A DNA stretch of 35,356 bases, taken from assembly GCA_905215555.1 (NCBI GenBank), contig CAJMQU010000048.1, positions 1 through 35,356 on the forward strand, given 5' to 3'. The notes beneath the pieces were generated by a model. The model made no database searches. It was not told the origin of the DNA and saw only the letters and a list, made by a program, of their open reading frames with translations. Within the stretch, counting starts at the first letter, position 1. Every line of letters starts with the position of its first letter. The position numbers were made by a program, and so were the translations under genes. This DNA is from an uncultured bacterium. GTDB lineage: Bacteria; Bacteroidota; Bacteroidia; Bacteroidales; Bacteroidaceae. This document shows, piece after piece, positions 1 through 7,931 of the stretch.

Positions 1-51
1 CCAGGAATGACAGGACCAGAATCTGTAGTGTTACCATTACACCATAGCCCA
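1..51 (-). tRNA. tRNA-Gln (CUG), 3' part outside the window
   Basis: Read on the minus strand from 51 to 1, this is the 5' two thirds of a tRNA: acceptor strand TGGGCTA, D stem GTGT/ACAC enclosing AATGGTA, then an anticodon arm with loop TTCTGGT, giving anticodon CTG (glutamine, codon CAG). The T arm and 3' end lie beyond the window edge. The last anticodon-stem pair (31-39) would be A-C, an apparent mismatch. A good Bacteroidales promoter lies just upstream. The 5' end is set by homology of the fold and could be off by a base. Confidence 0.9.
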
Positions 52-79
52 ATAACAGGTCGTTCCCGTTTTGCGGTTG

Positions 80-109
80 CAAAGATACAAAGAATTTGAT
101 AATCCAAAA
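80..109 (-). promoter_or_regulatory. Promoter of tRNA-Gln
   Basis: On the minus strand TATCTTTG (87 to 80) matches the Bacteroidales -7 consensus TAnnTTTG, and TTTTG (109 to 105) lies 17 bases upstream as a -33 element. The predicted start is about 25 bases before the mature tRNA. Confidence 0.7.
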
Positions 110-234
110 CAAAATCCGCGATTTTTTTTCGAAAAATCTGCTAAGATGCCGTATGCCAAAGAAATATATACCTAAAAAAAATCAAAAAATGAAAGAGTTT
201 TCCCCTTTTAGGTGTTTGATATAAGAATTCACCG

Positions 235-242
235 TATATTTG
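235..242 (+). promoter_or_regulatory. Promoter (-7 box) of rsfS-ftsH-cdsA
   Basis: TATATTTG is an exact TAnnTTTG -7 box 27 bases before the rsfS start codon. A TTTG at 215-218 is only 16 bases upstream, closer than usual for a -33 element. An 8-bp inverted repeat (170-177 ACCTAAAA with 206-213 TTTTAGGT) lies upstream of it; its role is unknown. Confidence 0.6.
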
Positions 243-269
243 TCAACTATTTAATTTTAATAATAAGTA

Positions 270-629
270 ATGAACGAAACAAAGAAACTCATTCAACAAA
301 TCACCGAAGGTATACAAGATAAAAAAGGGAAAAAAATTGTTATAGCAGATCTTTCTAAAATTGGCGATACTATCTGCAACTATCTCGTCATTTGCCAGGG
401 AAATTCTCCCAGCCAAGTGACCGCCATTGTGGAGTCCGTGAAGGAATTCACCCGCAAAGGTGCCAACAGCAAACCGTTTGCAATAGACGGGCTACGCAAT
501 GCCGAATGGGTAGCAATGGATTATTCCGATATACTGGTTCATGTGTTTCTACCCGAAACAAGAGATTTCTACAACCTGGAGCACCTCTGGGCTGACGCCA
601 AATTAACCCAAATTCCTGATATTGATTAA
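270..629 (+). CDS. rsfS: Ribosome silencing factor RsfS
   Basis: 119-residue protein of the RsfS/Iojap (DUF143) family, of usual length. Family members bind ribosomal protein L14 (uL14) on the free 50S subunit and block joining with 30S when nutrients are short. The typical N-terminal block is visible: K-I-V-I-A-D-L-S near residues 22-29, then a segment ending in YLVICQGNSPSQV (about 38-50), and a conserved G-L-R-N-A-EW motif around residues 74-80 with the later D-I-L-V-H-VF strand. The ATG is 27 bases after a -7 box and has no strong Shine-Dalgarno sequence, as is normal in Bacteroidales. It is the first gene of a tight operon: ftsH begins 8 bases after its stop. Confidence 0.93.
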   Translation: MNETKKLIQQITEGIQDKKGKKIVIADLSKIGDTICNYLVICQGNSPSQVTAIVESVKEFTRKGANSKPFAIDGLRNAEWVAMDYSDILVHVFLPETRDFYNLEHLWADAKLTQIPDID

Positions 630-637
630 TAAGCCTT

Positions 638-2734
638 ATGGACAATAATAACAATAACGCTAACAAAAAGCCCAATAAAGTTAATATGCCCAAGTTCAAC
701 CTGAACTGGTTGTATATGATCATAGCCATGATGCTTTTGGGACTGTGGTTCACTAACGAGAACACTACCAATACCAAAATGGTATCTTACGACGAATTTC
801 AACAATACGTACGTGATGGCTATATGAGCAAAATTATCGGCTATGATGATAACTCGGTAGAAGCCTACATCAAGCCGCAGTATGTGAAGAACGTATTCCA
901 GGCTGACTCCAGCCGCGTGGGTAAGAACCCTATGATTGCCACTGAAGCTCCTTCACGTGAAAGTCTGGGTAACTTCCTGCAAAAAGAAAGAGACGAACAG
1001 CACTTCAACGGTTCTATCAATTACGAGAAGAAACGGAATTATTTCGGTGCTATCTTGTGGCAGATCCTGCCTATCGCTTTCCTGATCGGTTTCTGGATCT
1101 TTATGTCACGCCGCCTGAGTGGCGGTGGCGGTGCAGGCGGTGGCGGCATATTCAATGTCGGCAAATCGCGCGCTCAGCTGTTTGAAAAAGGAACTCCCGT
1201 GAAAGTGACCTTCAAGGATGTTGCAGGACTCGCTGAAGCCAAACAGGAAGTAGAGGAAATCGTGGAATTCCTGAAAGAACCGCAGAAATATACCGATCTG
1301 GGTGGCAAGATACCTAAAGGTGCATTGTTGGTAGGCCCTCCGGGAACCGGTAAGACCTTGCTCGCCAAAGCTGTAGCAGGCGAAGCTAATGTACCGTTCT
1401 TCTCACTGGCAGGTTCCGATTTCGTGGAAATGTTTGTCGGTGTAGGTGCATCACGTGTGCGCGACTTGTTCCGCCAGGCAAAAGAGAAAGCGCCATGTAT
1501 TGTATTTATTGATGAAATTGATGCCGTAGGACGTGCTCGTGCCAAAGCCGCCGCAATGGGTGGTAACGATGAACGCGAAAATACGCTGAACCAGTTACTG
1601 ACAGAAATGGACGGTTTCGGTTCCAACAGTGGTGTAATCATCTTGGCAGCTACCAACCGTGTAGACGTACTGGACAAAGCCTTGTTGCGTGCCGGACGTT
1701 TCGACCGTCAGATTCATGTAGACTTGCCCGACCTAAACGAACGTAAAGAAGTATTCGGCGTACATCTTCGCCCTATCAAAATAGATAATACAGTGGATGT
1801 AGACTTATTGTCACGTCAGACTCCGGGCTTCTCCGGTGCTGATATAGCTAATGTCTGCAACGAAGCTGCACTGATTGCGGCACGCCACGGCAAGAAATTC
1901 GTAGGTAAGCAAGATTTCCTCGATGCTGTAGACCGCATCGTAGGTGGCTTGGAAAAGAAAACCAAGATTACAACCGAAGCAGAACGCCGTTCCATCGCTA
2001 TCCATGAAGCCGGACACGCTTCCATCTCCTGGTTGCTGGAATACGCCAACCCGCTGATTAAAGTAACCATCGTTCCGCGCGGACGTGCATTGGGCGCTGC
2101 GTGGTATCTGCCCGAAGAGCGTCAGATCACCACCAAAGAGCAGATGCTTGATGAAATGTGTGCCACATTGGGTGGACGTGCCGCCGAGGATTTATTCCTG
2201 GGACGTATCTCGACCGGTGCCATGAACGACCTTGAACGTGTTACCAAACAGGCTTACGGCATGATTGCTTATCTGGGTATGAGCGAGAAGCTGCCTAACC
2301 TATGTTATTATAATAACGAAGAGTACTCTTTCAACCGTCCGTACAGTGAAAAGACTGCCGAGCTGATCGACGAGGAAGTGAAGTGCATGGTAAATGAACA
2401 GTACGAACGTGCCAAGAGAATCCTATCCGAACATAGAGAGGGACACAACAAATTGGCACAGCAGTTGATAGATAAAGAAGTTATCTTCGCTGAGGATGTG
2501 GAAGAAATCTTCGGAAAGCGCCCTTGGGCTTCTCGCTCAGAAGAGATCAGCGCCAATAAAATATCAGAGGACTTGAAAAAAGCCGAAGAAGACGCCGCCA
2601 AAGGAGCTGTAGAGAGCGAAAAAGAAGTAAAAGCGGAAGAAGAAAACAATGTTGAAGGCGGAAAAGAAACCGGCAATACAAAGGTTTCTGCAGAAGGCAC
2701 CAGAGTTTCCGTAGAACGACCAACAAAAGAATAA
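638..2734 (+). CDS. ftsH: ATP-dependent zinc metalloprotease FtsH
   Basis: 698-residue inner-membrane AAA+ protease that extracts and degrades membrane and some soluble regulatory proteins. Two N-terminal membrane segments (about residues 22-40 and 130-152) flank a periplasmic domain. The AAA domain carries Walker A GPPGTGKT (about 233-240), Walker B with the acidic pair near residue 292, and the second region of homology ATNRVDVLDKALLRAGRFDR. The zinc site HEAGH is at about 456-460. A Gly-rich stretch (SGGGGAGGGG) links the second membrane segment to the ATPase. The C-terminus carries an unusually long Lys/Glu-rich, low-complexity tail of about 55 residues after the protease domain; family members vary here. 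It lies between rsfS and cdsA in one operon. Confidence 0.98.
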   Translation: MDNNNNNANKKPNKVNMPKFNLNWLYMIIAMMLLGLWFTNENTTNTKMVSYDEFQQYVRDGYMSKIIGYDDNSVEAYIKPQYVKNVFQADSSRVGKNPMIATEAPSRESLGNFLQKERDEQHFNGSINYEKKRNYFGAILWQILPIAFLIGFWIFMSRRLSGGGGAGGGGIFNVGKSRAQLFEKGTPVKVTFKDVAGLAEAKQEVEEIVEFLKEPQKYTDLGGKIPKGALLVGPPGTGKTLLAKAVAGEANVPFFSLAGSDFVEMFVGVGASRVRDLFRQAKEKAPCIVFIDEIDAVGRARAKAAAMGGNDERENTLNQLLTEMDGFGSNSGVIILAATNRVDVLDKALLRAGRFDRQIHVDLPDLNERKEVFGVHLRPIKIDNTVDVDLLSRQTPGFSGADIANVCNEAALIAARHGKKFVGKQDFLDAVDRIVGGLEKKTKITTEAERRSIAIHEAGHASISWLLEYANPLIKVTIVPRGRALGAAWYLPEERQITTKEQMLDEMCATLGGRAAEDLFLGRISTGAMNDLERVTKQAYGMIAYLGMSEKLPNLCYYNNEEYSFNRPYSEKTAELIDEEVKCMVNEQYERAKRILSEHREGHNKLAQQLIDKEVIFAEDVEEIFGKRPWASRSEEISANKISEDLKKAEEDAAKGAVESEKEVKAEEENNVEGGKETGNTKVSAEGTRVSVERPTKE

Positions 2735-2755
2735 AGAATTTAAAACGGAATAACC

Positions 2756-3595
2756 GTGAAAAGCAATTTCTTACAACGCGCCATAACAGGTGTGTTATTC
2801 GTAGTAGTATTGGTGGGCTGTATCCTATACAGCCCCCTTTCATTCGGTATCCTGTTCACCATTATCGGTGCACTGAGCGTACACGAGTTCACTCACCTGA
2901 TCAACCAAAACGGTGAAGTACAAATCAATAAGACAATTACAGCTTTGGGAGGCGCTTACCTCTTTTTAGCCGTAATGGGTTTCTGTCAGTCAACCATCGG
3001 AGCACAGGTATTCCTACCCTATCTGGCACTACTGCTTTACCAGATGATAACGGAACTGTATCTGAAGAAGAAAAATCCGATCGGTAACTGGGCTTACTCC
3101 ATGTTGAGCCAGCTATATGTGGCATTGCCGTTTGCGCTGCTCAACGTATTGGCTTTCCAATATAATCCGACAGAAAGCAGTGTAACCTATAATCCTATCC
3201 TCCCGTTGTCTATCTTCGTATTTATCTGGCTGAGCGACACAGGCGCATACTGTGTAGGTTCACTGATTGGCAAACACCGCCTGTTCGAGCGTATATCTCC
3301 AAAGAAATCATGGGAAGGAAGCATTGGCGGAGGCGTTTTCTCTATTGCTTCTTCATTTGTGTTCGCCCATTATTTTCCATTCCTATCTGTCCTGCAATGG
3401 GCAGGTCTGGCACTGGTGGTTGTCATCTTCGGTACGTGGGGAGATTTGACGGAGTCACTGATGAAGCGCCAGTTAGGGATTAAGGATTCAGGGCACATCC
3501 TGCCCGGACACGGCGGAATGCTCGACCGTTTCGACAGTGCTTTGATGGCAATTCCCGCCGCTGTAGTCTACCTTTATGTTCTGACACTGCTCTAA
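2756..3595 (+). CDS. cdsA: Phosphatidate cytidylyltransferase CdsA
   Basis: 279-residue integral membrane enzyme that makes CDP-diacylglycerol from phosphatidic acid and CTP, the branch point to phosphatidylethanolamine, phosphatidylglycerol and cardiolipin. About eight hydrophobic segments are visible. The C-terminal family signature is complete: S-L-M-K-R, then K-D, then LPGHGGMLDRFD (residues about 240-265). An internal SPKKSWEG motif is also typical. The start is GTG at 2756, 21 bases after the ftsH stop; no in-frame ATG fits better because the reading begins directly with the first membrane segment. It is the last gene of rsfS-ftsH-cdsA. A cardiolipin synthase gene downstream in the window (27318-28757) uses the same lipid pathway but is not linked. 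Confidence 0.96.
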   Translation: MKSNFLQRAITGVLFVVVLVGCILYSPLSFGILFTIIGALSVHEFTHLINQNGEVQINKTITALGGAYLFLAVMGFCQSTIGAQVFLPYLALLLYQMITELYLKKKNPIGNWAYSMLSQLYVALPFALLNVLAFQYNPTESSVTYNPILPLSIFVFIWLSDTGAYCVGSLIGKHRLFERISPKKSWEGSIGGGVFSIASSFVFAHYFPFLSVLQWAGLALVVVIFGTWGDLTESLMKRQLGIKDSGHILPGHGGMLDRFDSALMAIPAAVVYLYVLTLL

Positions 3596-3632
3596 AAAGA
3601 AAAAGCCGGGGGAATTCACATTCACCCGGCCT
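3596..3632 (-). terminator. Terminator of the NigD-like gene
   Basis: Hairpin GCCGGG (3605-3610) with CCCGGC (3625-3630), extended by GAA/TTC after one mismatch. On the minus strand it is followed by TTTTTCTTTTTA, a classic U-rich tail, so it ends the minus-strand gene at 3652. On the plus strand (cdsA) there is no T tract after the stem. Confidence 0.8.
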
Positions 3633-3651
3633 CAAAACAAAACACTTTACT

Positions 3652-4413
3652 CTACTTCAATTGCATCTTTGAGAAATCTAAGTTAGAAGCTTTCCCAGTA
3701 TTATCTGACTGCTTATCAAAAGTTATTTCAACCTCATTGTTCACTTCTGAATTTAATTTCAACTTGATACCTTTTGTCTCAGAAGTTATATTCAAATCCT
3801 TCAGATTGAAGGACACCAATCCTGCCTCACGAATCCCACTCAAATCATCATAATCATTGTAGCGAAGTTCCAGGCGGATATATCCATCGTCATCGGTTTC
3901 TTCGTCCAAAGGCACTTCAGCATTCCCGGCACGTTGCACCAGACTGATACGATGCTTCATCTTCGGGTCCTTCGGTAAGTTCTGCATAAAGATAATATTC
4001 ATATATCCTCCTGTGATAGTGATATCACCTTTATAAATAAAGACCGGATCATTGCCAAATTCTTCTTCATTCTCAGGCGTCAACGTTTCTACACCTTTCG
4101 TCAGGGCATGCCACATCTTCAGGATTTTCACCGCATGGTCATACTCCCCGTAATTATCATAAATAGGATTGAAGATAGTCACCATGCGCTGTCCGTCTAC
4201 CGGCTGATACCACCCCAAATCGGTATTGATAGGCCAAAGTGTTCCCCAAGTATCGCTGTTCAGATAGAAAGCATTCCCCGTTAAACGCACCGTAGCCCAG
4301 TTCGGATAAGAGAAATCACCGATTGAATATCCGTCATCAAGATCATCACACGACTGCAGAGCAGGCAATACAGCCAAACACATCATCCAAAATAACCAAT
4401 GTAATCTTCTCAT
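3652..4413 (-). CDS. NigD-like lipoprotein
   Basis: About 253-residue secreted lipoprotein. The N-terminus is a lipoprotein signal with lipobox L-Q-S-C (Cys at residue 22), followed by Asp-rich DDLDDG. Acidic residues just after the lipid-bearing Cys resemble the Bacteroidetes surface-export signal, so display on the outer membrane is plausible (inference). The following S-x-G-D-F-x-Y-P-x-WATV pattern and overall layout match the NigD-like family, named after a gene of the Prevotella nigrescin cluster; its biochemical function is not known. I place the start at the ATG at 4413, which has AAGGA upstream. A TTG two codons earlier (4419) is the only in-frame alternative. It stands alone 154 bases after lpxB with its own terminator. 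Confidence 0.75.
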   Translation of the reverse strand: MRRLHWLFWMMCLAVLPALQSCDDLDDGYSIGDFSYPNWATVRLTGNAFYLNSDTWGTLWPINTDLGWYQPVDGQRMVTIFNPIYDNYGEYDHAVKILKMWHALTKGVETLTPENEEEFGNDPVFIYKGDITITGGYMNIIFMQNLPKDPKMKHRISLVQRAGNAEVPLDEETDDDGYIRLELRYNDYDDLSGIREAGLVSFNLKDLNITSETKGIKLKLNSEVNNEVEITFDKQSDNTGKASNLDFSKMQLK

Positions 4414-4484
4414 AATCAAAGTCCTTTTGCTTGTTTCTTACTAATTATCGATTTTACACACTTTTAGGTTTGTCTATAAAATAC

Positions 4485-4513
4485 GAAAGCCGGGCTTATA
4501 CTGCACCGGCTTC
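4485..4513 (-). terminator. Weak terminator after lpxB
   Basis: AAGCCGG (4487-4493) pairs with CCGGCTT (4506-4512) around a 12-base loop. On the minus strand the stem is followed by TCGTATTTTATAG. This separates surE-lpxB from the NigD-like gene; the tail is not a pure T tract. Confidence 0.5.
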
Positions 4514-4573
4514 ATACCTTTTAACTATTTTATCATCCTTTTGGAACTAAAAGGCTTTCATTATGTAAGTTTT

Positions 4574-5710
4574 TCACTTTCGCAACAAACGCACCATCTC
4601 TTGCGCCGCATGTTTCGGAGCACCCGCATCACCCAGACGCGATGCCATATACTCATATCCGTCAAGCATCTGCTGTCGATAGTCCTTATTATATAAAATA
4701 CGTTCCAGTTCGGCACGAGCCTGTTCAACCGTCATTGTATCAGCAACCAGCTCCTTCACCACTTCACGGTCGGCTATAAGGTTCACTAAAGAGATATATT
4801 TCACCGTCAATATGTGACGGCGCAGAAAGGAAATTACTTTCCCTATCGGTGTATGATAACAAACAGCCTGCGGCACACGAAACAAAGCCGCCTCCAAAGT
4901 AGCAGTTCCCGAAGTTACCAATGCAGCCTCAGCCTGTTGCAACAGGCGGTAAGTTTGCCCGAACAGAATCTTCACCTTTGCACTGCCTGTATATTCCTGA
5001 TAATAATCGGGAGAAATACCGGGTGCGCCCGCTAAAATCAATTGATACTCCGGAAAAGCAGATGCTGCACGAAGCATATCAGGCAGATTGTCTTTTATCT
5101 CCTGTTTCCGGCTACCGGCCAGCAAGGCGATAATCGGTTTAGATTCCAAGCCATTCTCACGTATAAAGTCCTCATACGTTTCGGGGTGTTTCGCACGGAA
5201 AGCAGTCACTTCATCTACTGTCGGATTACCTACATAATGTATCGGGTAGTGGTGTTTTCCTTCGAAGAATTCCACCTCGAACGGTAAAATAGAGAATAAT
5301 TCATCAACATCCCGTTTGATATTCTTGATGCGGTATTCCTTCCAGGCCCATATCTTCGGAGAGATATAGTAATAGACGGGAATTTGTGTCCTGGCATGCA
5401 GGAATTTGGCTATATTCAGGTTGAAACCCGGATAATCCACCAGTATCACTACGTCCGGTTGCCATGCCACGATGTCCTCTTTGCAACGTTTCATATTGGC
5501 AAAGATGGTGCGCAGATGCAAAAGCACCGGGATAAAGCCCATATATGCCAGTTCCTTATAGTGCTTCACCATCGTCCCGCCTACGGCAGCCATCAGGTCG
5601 CCCCCGAAAAAGCGGAATTCCGCCTGCGGGTCTTCAACCTTTAAAGCAGCCATCAGGTGAGATGCGTGCAAGTCACCGGAAGCTTCGCCGACAATCAAGT
5701 AATACTTCAT
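4574..5710 (-). CDS. lpxB: Lipid-A-disaccharide synthase LpxB
   Basis: 378-residue glycosyltransferase (GT19 family) of usual length. It joins UDP-2,3-diacylglucosamine with lipid X to form the beta-1,6 disaccharide of lipid A, at the cytoplasmic face of the inner membrane. Visible signatures are the N-terminal GEASGDLHASHLM motif (residues 8-20), FFGGD (34-38), YYISPKIWAWKEYR near residue 115-128, LLAGSRKQEI near 195-204, and the late S-G-T-A-T-LE motif. The ATG is at 5710. The gene follows surE after a gap of only about 10 bases, the same surE-lpxB order known from other Bacteroidetes, so the two are probably co-transcribed. Confidence 0.96.
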   Translation of the reverse strand: MKYYLIVGEASGDLHASHLMAALKVEDPQAEFRFFGGDLMAAVGGTMVKHYKELAYMGFIPVLLHLRTIFANMKRCKEDIVAWQPDVVILVDYPGFNLNIAKFLHARTQIPVYYYISPKIWAWKEYRIKNIKRDVDELFSILPFEVEFFEGKHHYPIHYVGNPTVDEVTAFRAKHPETYEDFIRENGLESKPIIALLAGSRKQEIKDNLPDMLRAASAFPEYQLILAGAPGISPDYYQEYTGSAKVKILFGQTYRLLQQAEAALVTSGTATLEAALFRVPQAVCYHTPIGKVISFLRRHILTVKYISLVNLIADREVVKELVADTMTVEQARAELERILYNKDYRQQMLDGYEYMASRLGDAGAPKHAAQEMVRLLRK

Positions 5711-5720
5711 ATCAATTGTG

Positions 5721-6485
5721 TTAGAACCAAGTTTTCAGTTCATCAATAAGTTCGTAAGCCGTAACATCGACCTTGGTAGGAGTGATAGCAACGTATCCGT
5801 TATCAAGCGCCCAATGGTCATTCTTTTCGTTATCCGGATCGGTATTCTGGAATTCACCGGTCAGCCAATAGTAATGGGTATCTCCACGGTGCGCAAAGTT
5901 TTCCCACTCATTTGTCCACTGTCCTTTGGACTGCTCACAGATTCTCACGCCTTTCAGTTCCTGAGTATTGGGAAAGTTTACATTGAGACAGGTCAACGGC
6001 GGCAATCCTTTTTCCAAAACCTGACGGGCTATTTCGCGGATATAAGGGCCGGACGGTTCAAAGTCCGCATTCGGTTCATGACAGCAGAGGGAGAAACCGA
6101 TGGAAGGTACACCTTTAAGACAACCTTCGATCACCACTCCCATCGTACCGGAATAGTGCACATTTACAGCAGAATTATCGCCGTGATTAATGCCGCCGAC
6201 TATCAGGTCAGGTTTACGGTCGAGCACCGTATGAAATGCAAGTTTGATACAGTCAACCGGAGTACCGGAACACTTATAAACTGTCAGTCCTACATCTTTA
6301 CGTACCAGTTGGTAATGGATTGGCTCTGTCACCGTCAGTGCGCTTGCATTTCCCGAACGGGGCGCATCGGGCGCCATTACCACAATCTCCCCCAACGGAC
6401 GGAGGAATTTTATCAACTCACTAATACCTTTCGCAATGATGCCGTCATCATTAGAAATTAATATCAAAGGTCTCTGATTTTCCAT
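5721..6485 (-). CDS. surE: 5'/3'-nucleotidase SurE
   Basis: Metal-dependent nucleoside monophosphate phosphatase of the SurE family, about 254 residues. The metal-binding SNDDG motif lies near the N-terminus (residues 11-15), and the GGINHGDN and YSGTMGVVIEG motifs follow; all are family hallmarks. Start choice: an open frame continues to 6533, but a perfect -7 box (6513 to 6506) lies inside that extension, so translation must begin downstream, at the ATG at 6485 or the one at 6491 two codons earlier. It is the first gene of surE-lpxB. Confidence 0.95.
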   Translation of the reverse strand: MENQRPLILISNDDGIIAKGISELIKFLRPLGEIVVMAPDAPRSGNASALTVTEPIHYQLVRKDVGLTVYKCSGTPVDCIKLAFHTVLDRKPDLIVGGINHGDNSAVNVHYSGTMGVVIEGCLKGVPSIGFSLCCHEPNADFEPSGPYIREIARQVLEKGLPPLTCLNVNFPNTQELKGVRICEQSKGQWTNEWENFAHRGDTHYYWLTGEFQNTDPDNEKNDHWALDNGYVAITPTKVDVTAYELIDELKTWF

Positions 6486-6505
6486 ATTCATCTTTATTTT
6501 CAGTG

Positions 6506-6513
6506 CAAAAGTA
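6506..6513 (-). promoter_or_regulatory. Promoter (-7 box) of surE-lpxB
   Basis: Minus-strand TACTTTTG matches TAnnTTTG exactly and lies 15-21 bases before the two candidate surE start codons. No convincing -33 element is seen at 19-21 bases. It decides the surE start. Confidence 0.6.
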
Positions 6514-6576
6514 GGCAAAAATAAAGAAAGCACCTAATACAATACTTTGCTTTTGTTGTCCCAAAGTTTGCGTTTC

Positions 6577-6592
6577 ATTCGATAGATCGAAT
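6577..6592. promoter_or_regulatory. 16-bp palindrome upstream of surE
   Basis: ATTCGAT-AG-ATCGAAT: two 7-base arms around a 2-base centre, about 65 bases upstream of the surE -7 box. It has the form of a dimeric repressor site but no assigned partner. Being next to the WG-gene terminator it could also be chance. Confidence 0.35.
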
Positions 6593-6651
6593 AAAAAGAA
6601 TAAGTAAGTGTTCATAATTATTATGTGAACTAATTATAAATACTTACTTAT
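6591..6651 (-). terminator. Nested inverted repeat, terminator of the WG-repeat gene
   Basis: ATAAGTAAGT (6600-6609) pairs perfectly with ACTTACTTAT (6642-6651). Inside, GTTCA (6610-6614) pairs with TGAAC (6626-6630). On the minus strand the outer stem is followed by TTCTTTTTATTCG, a U-rich tail, 60 bases past the WG-gene stop. The stem is AT-rich, so strength is uncertain. Confidence 0.5.
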
Positions 6652-6709
6652 ATACAAATATAGGTTTCTTATTTTGTATCCAACACAAACAGCCGCACAC
6701 TGTGGATGC

Positions 6710-7927
6710 CTAAAACTCGTCTTCTGCAAAATAAAACACAATGTTCCCGTCATAATCAATGAACCCATCGTATTTCTTCAGTTTCACATGGATGACTTTC
6801 TCCGTGCGATGCTCCACATCTATACTTTCTCCCCAATCAGAGCTAAAGCGAAGCATTTTCCCTATAGGACTCAACAGAAAAGACAAAGAGGCTCCCGGGC
6901 TACCTGCCCAAGTGAAATAGCCATTGATGAACTCAATAGGTTCGCCATTCCGCCTGGTCGGATCCAACATTTTATTTTCCAACTGCGACCTGACTACATT
7001 AAAGTTCTCGTCGACAATATCCATATATCGTCTGTCCTTGAACTGTGCATAGGCATATCCCAAATAGAAGTTGCGGATATCCTTAAACTCGGGACTTATT
7101 ACCGTTCCGGTCTTGTCAATCATCACCACTCCGCCATCTCTCTTTGCAACAGAAGCTTTTCCTTCACGAAACGGATAGGGCTCTTTGCTGAATTTAGCAG
7201 GAATCACCATCTTGCCCGATACGTCAATAAATCCCCACCGCCCGCCATTCTCGGTCACTTTCACAGCAGCCAGGCCTTCGCTGAAGTCCTGTACCTTCAG
7301 GTAGATCGCCGGACAAATAATCTTGCCAGCCTTATCGAAAAATCCATAACGCCTTTTCTCCATATCATAGAAGGCCGCCAAGCCATTGGAGAAAGGGCGC
7401 GCCTCTTCCGGACTTTGCGCGCCCACAGTCAGCAGCGTCTGGACAAGCGCCGGGAATACCTCACGGCCTTGCCTGTCAATGTAAGTACACTTGGAGTATC
7501 TGTCATTCACCGTCTTTACAATCAAGGCATAACCATCTTTGTTGAAAGGAGCAGAATCTATAATTCTCGCATTGAGCTTTATAGCCCGCCCTTGCTTATT
7601 AATGACATACCAAGTCTCAGTGCGCCCCCACATGTCACGACCGGACTTGCATACCAGACAAGCTCCACCGCCAAATTGAGGATAACCGAAACTTTTATAA
7701 TCCCATTGGTAATCAATCACTTTATTCCCCTGCTCGTCTATAAATCCCCACAAGCCGGTCTCGTCGTTCTTCACGGCAAGCAGACCATCATGAAAGGCAT
7801 AGTTGGTGTCATACTTGTTTATTATCACTTTTCTGGCATTCTCCCCTATCCTGATAGGAGTAAACTGGGCGGCGGCAGGCAAAACCATGCCTACTGCCAA
7901 ACACATTGTTATTAAATATTTTTTCAT
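6710..7927 (-). CDS. Secreted WG-repeat protein
   Basis: 405-residue protein with a cleavable Sec signal (MKKYLITMCLAVGMVLPAAAQ) and several WG repeats: units with the core G-x-W/Y-G-F-I/F-D-x-x-G-K-x-V/I-I/C-P/Y are seen around residues 58-72, 215-232 and 252-275, with degenerate units between. WG repeats form beta-propeller-like folds, probably for protein or ligand binding; no enzyme motif is seen. Lacking a lipobox, the protein should be periplasmic or secreted. It begins 4 bases after the stop of the TonB-domain gene and is surely translated from the same mRNA, suggesting a shared job. Function unknown. Confidence 0.85.
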   Translation of the reverse strand: MKKYLITMCLAVGMVLPAAAQFTPIRIGENARKVIINKYDTNYAFHDGLLAVKNDETGLWGFIDEQGNKVIDYQWDYKSFGYPQFGGGACLVCKSGRDMWGRTETWYVINKQGRAIKLNARIIDSAPFNKDGYALIVKTVNDRYSKCTYIDRQGREVFPALVQTLLTVGAQSPEEARPFSNGLAAFYDMEKRRYGFFDKAGKIICPAIYLKVQDFSEGLAAVKVTENGGRWGFIDVSGKMVIPAKFSKEPYPFREGKASVAKRDGGVVMIDKTGTVISPEFKDIRNFYLGYAYAQFKDRRYMDIVDENFNVVRSQLENKMLDPTRRNGEPIEFINGYFTWAGSPGASLSFLLSPIGKMLRFSSDWGESIDVEHRTEKVIHVKLKKYDGFIDYDGNIVFYFAEDEF

Positions 7928-7931
7928 CTTC

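Noticed and set aside
952..961. TTCACGTGAA, a parS-like core
   Set aside because: It lies inside ftsH, encodes conserved-frame residues, and the flanks match the parS consensus at only 12 of 16 positions.
6486..6533. N-terminal extension of SurE
   Set aside because: A perfect -7 promoter box lies within it and SurE homology begins right at the later ATG.
6674..7915. 413-codon open frame on the plus strand
   Set aside because: Antisense shadow of the WG-repeat gene; it has no recognisable protein pattern, whereas the minus strand has a signal peptide and clear repeats.
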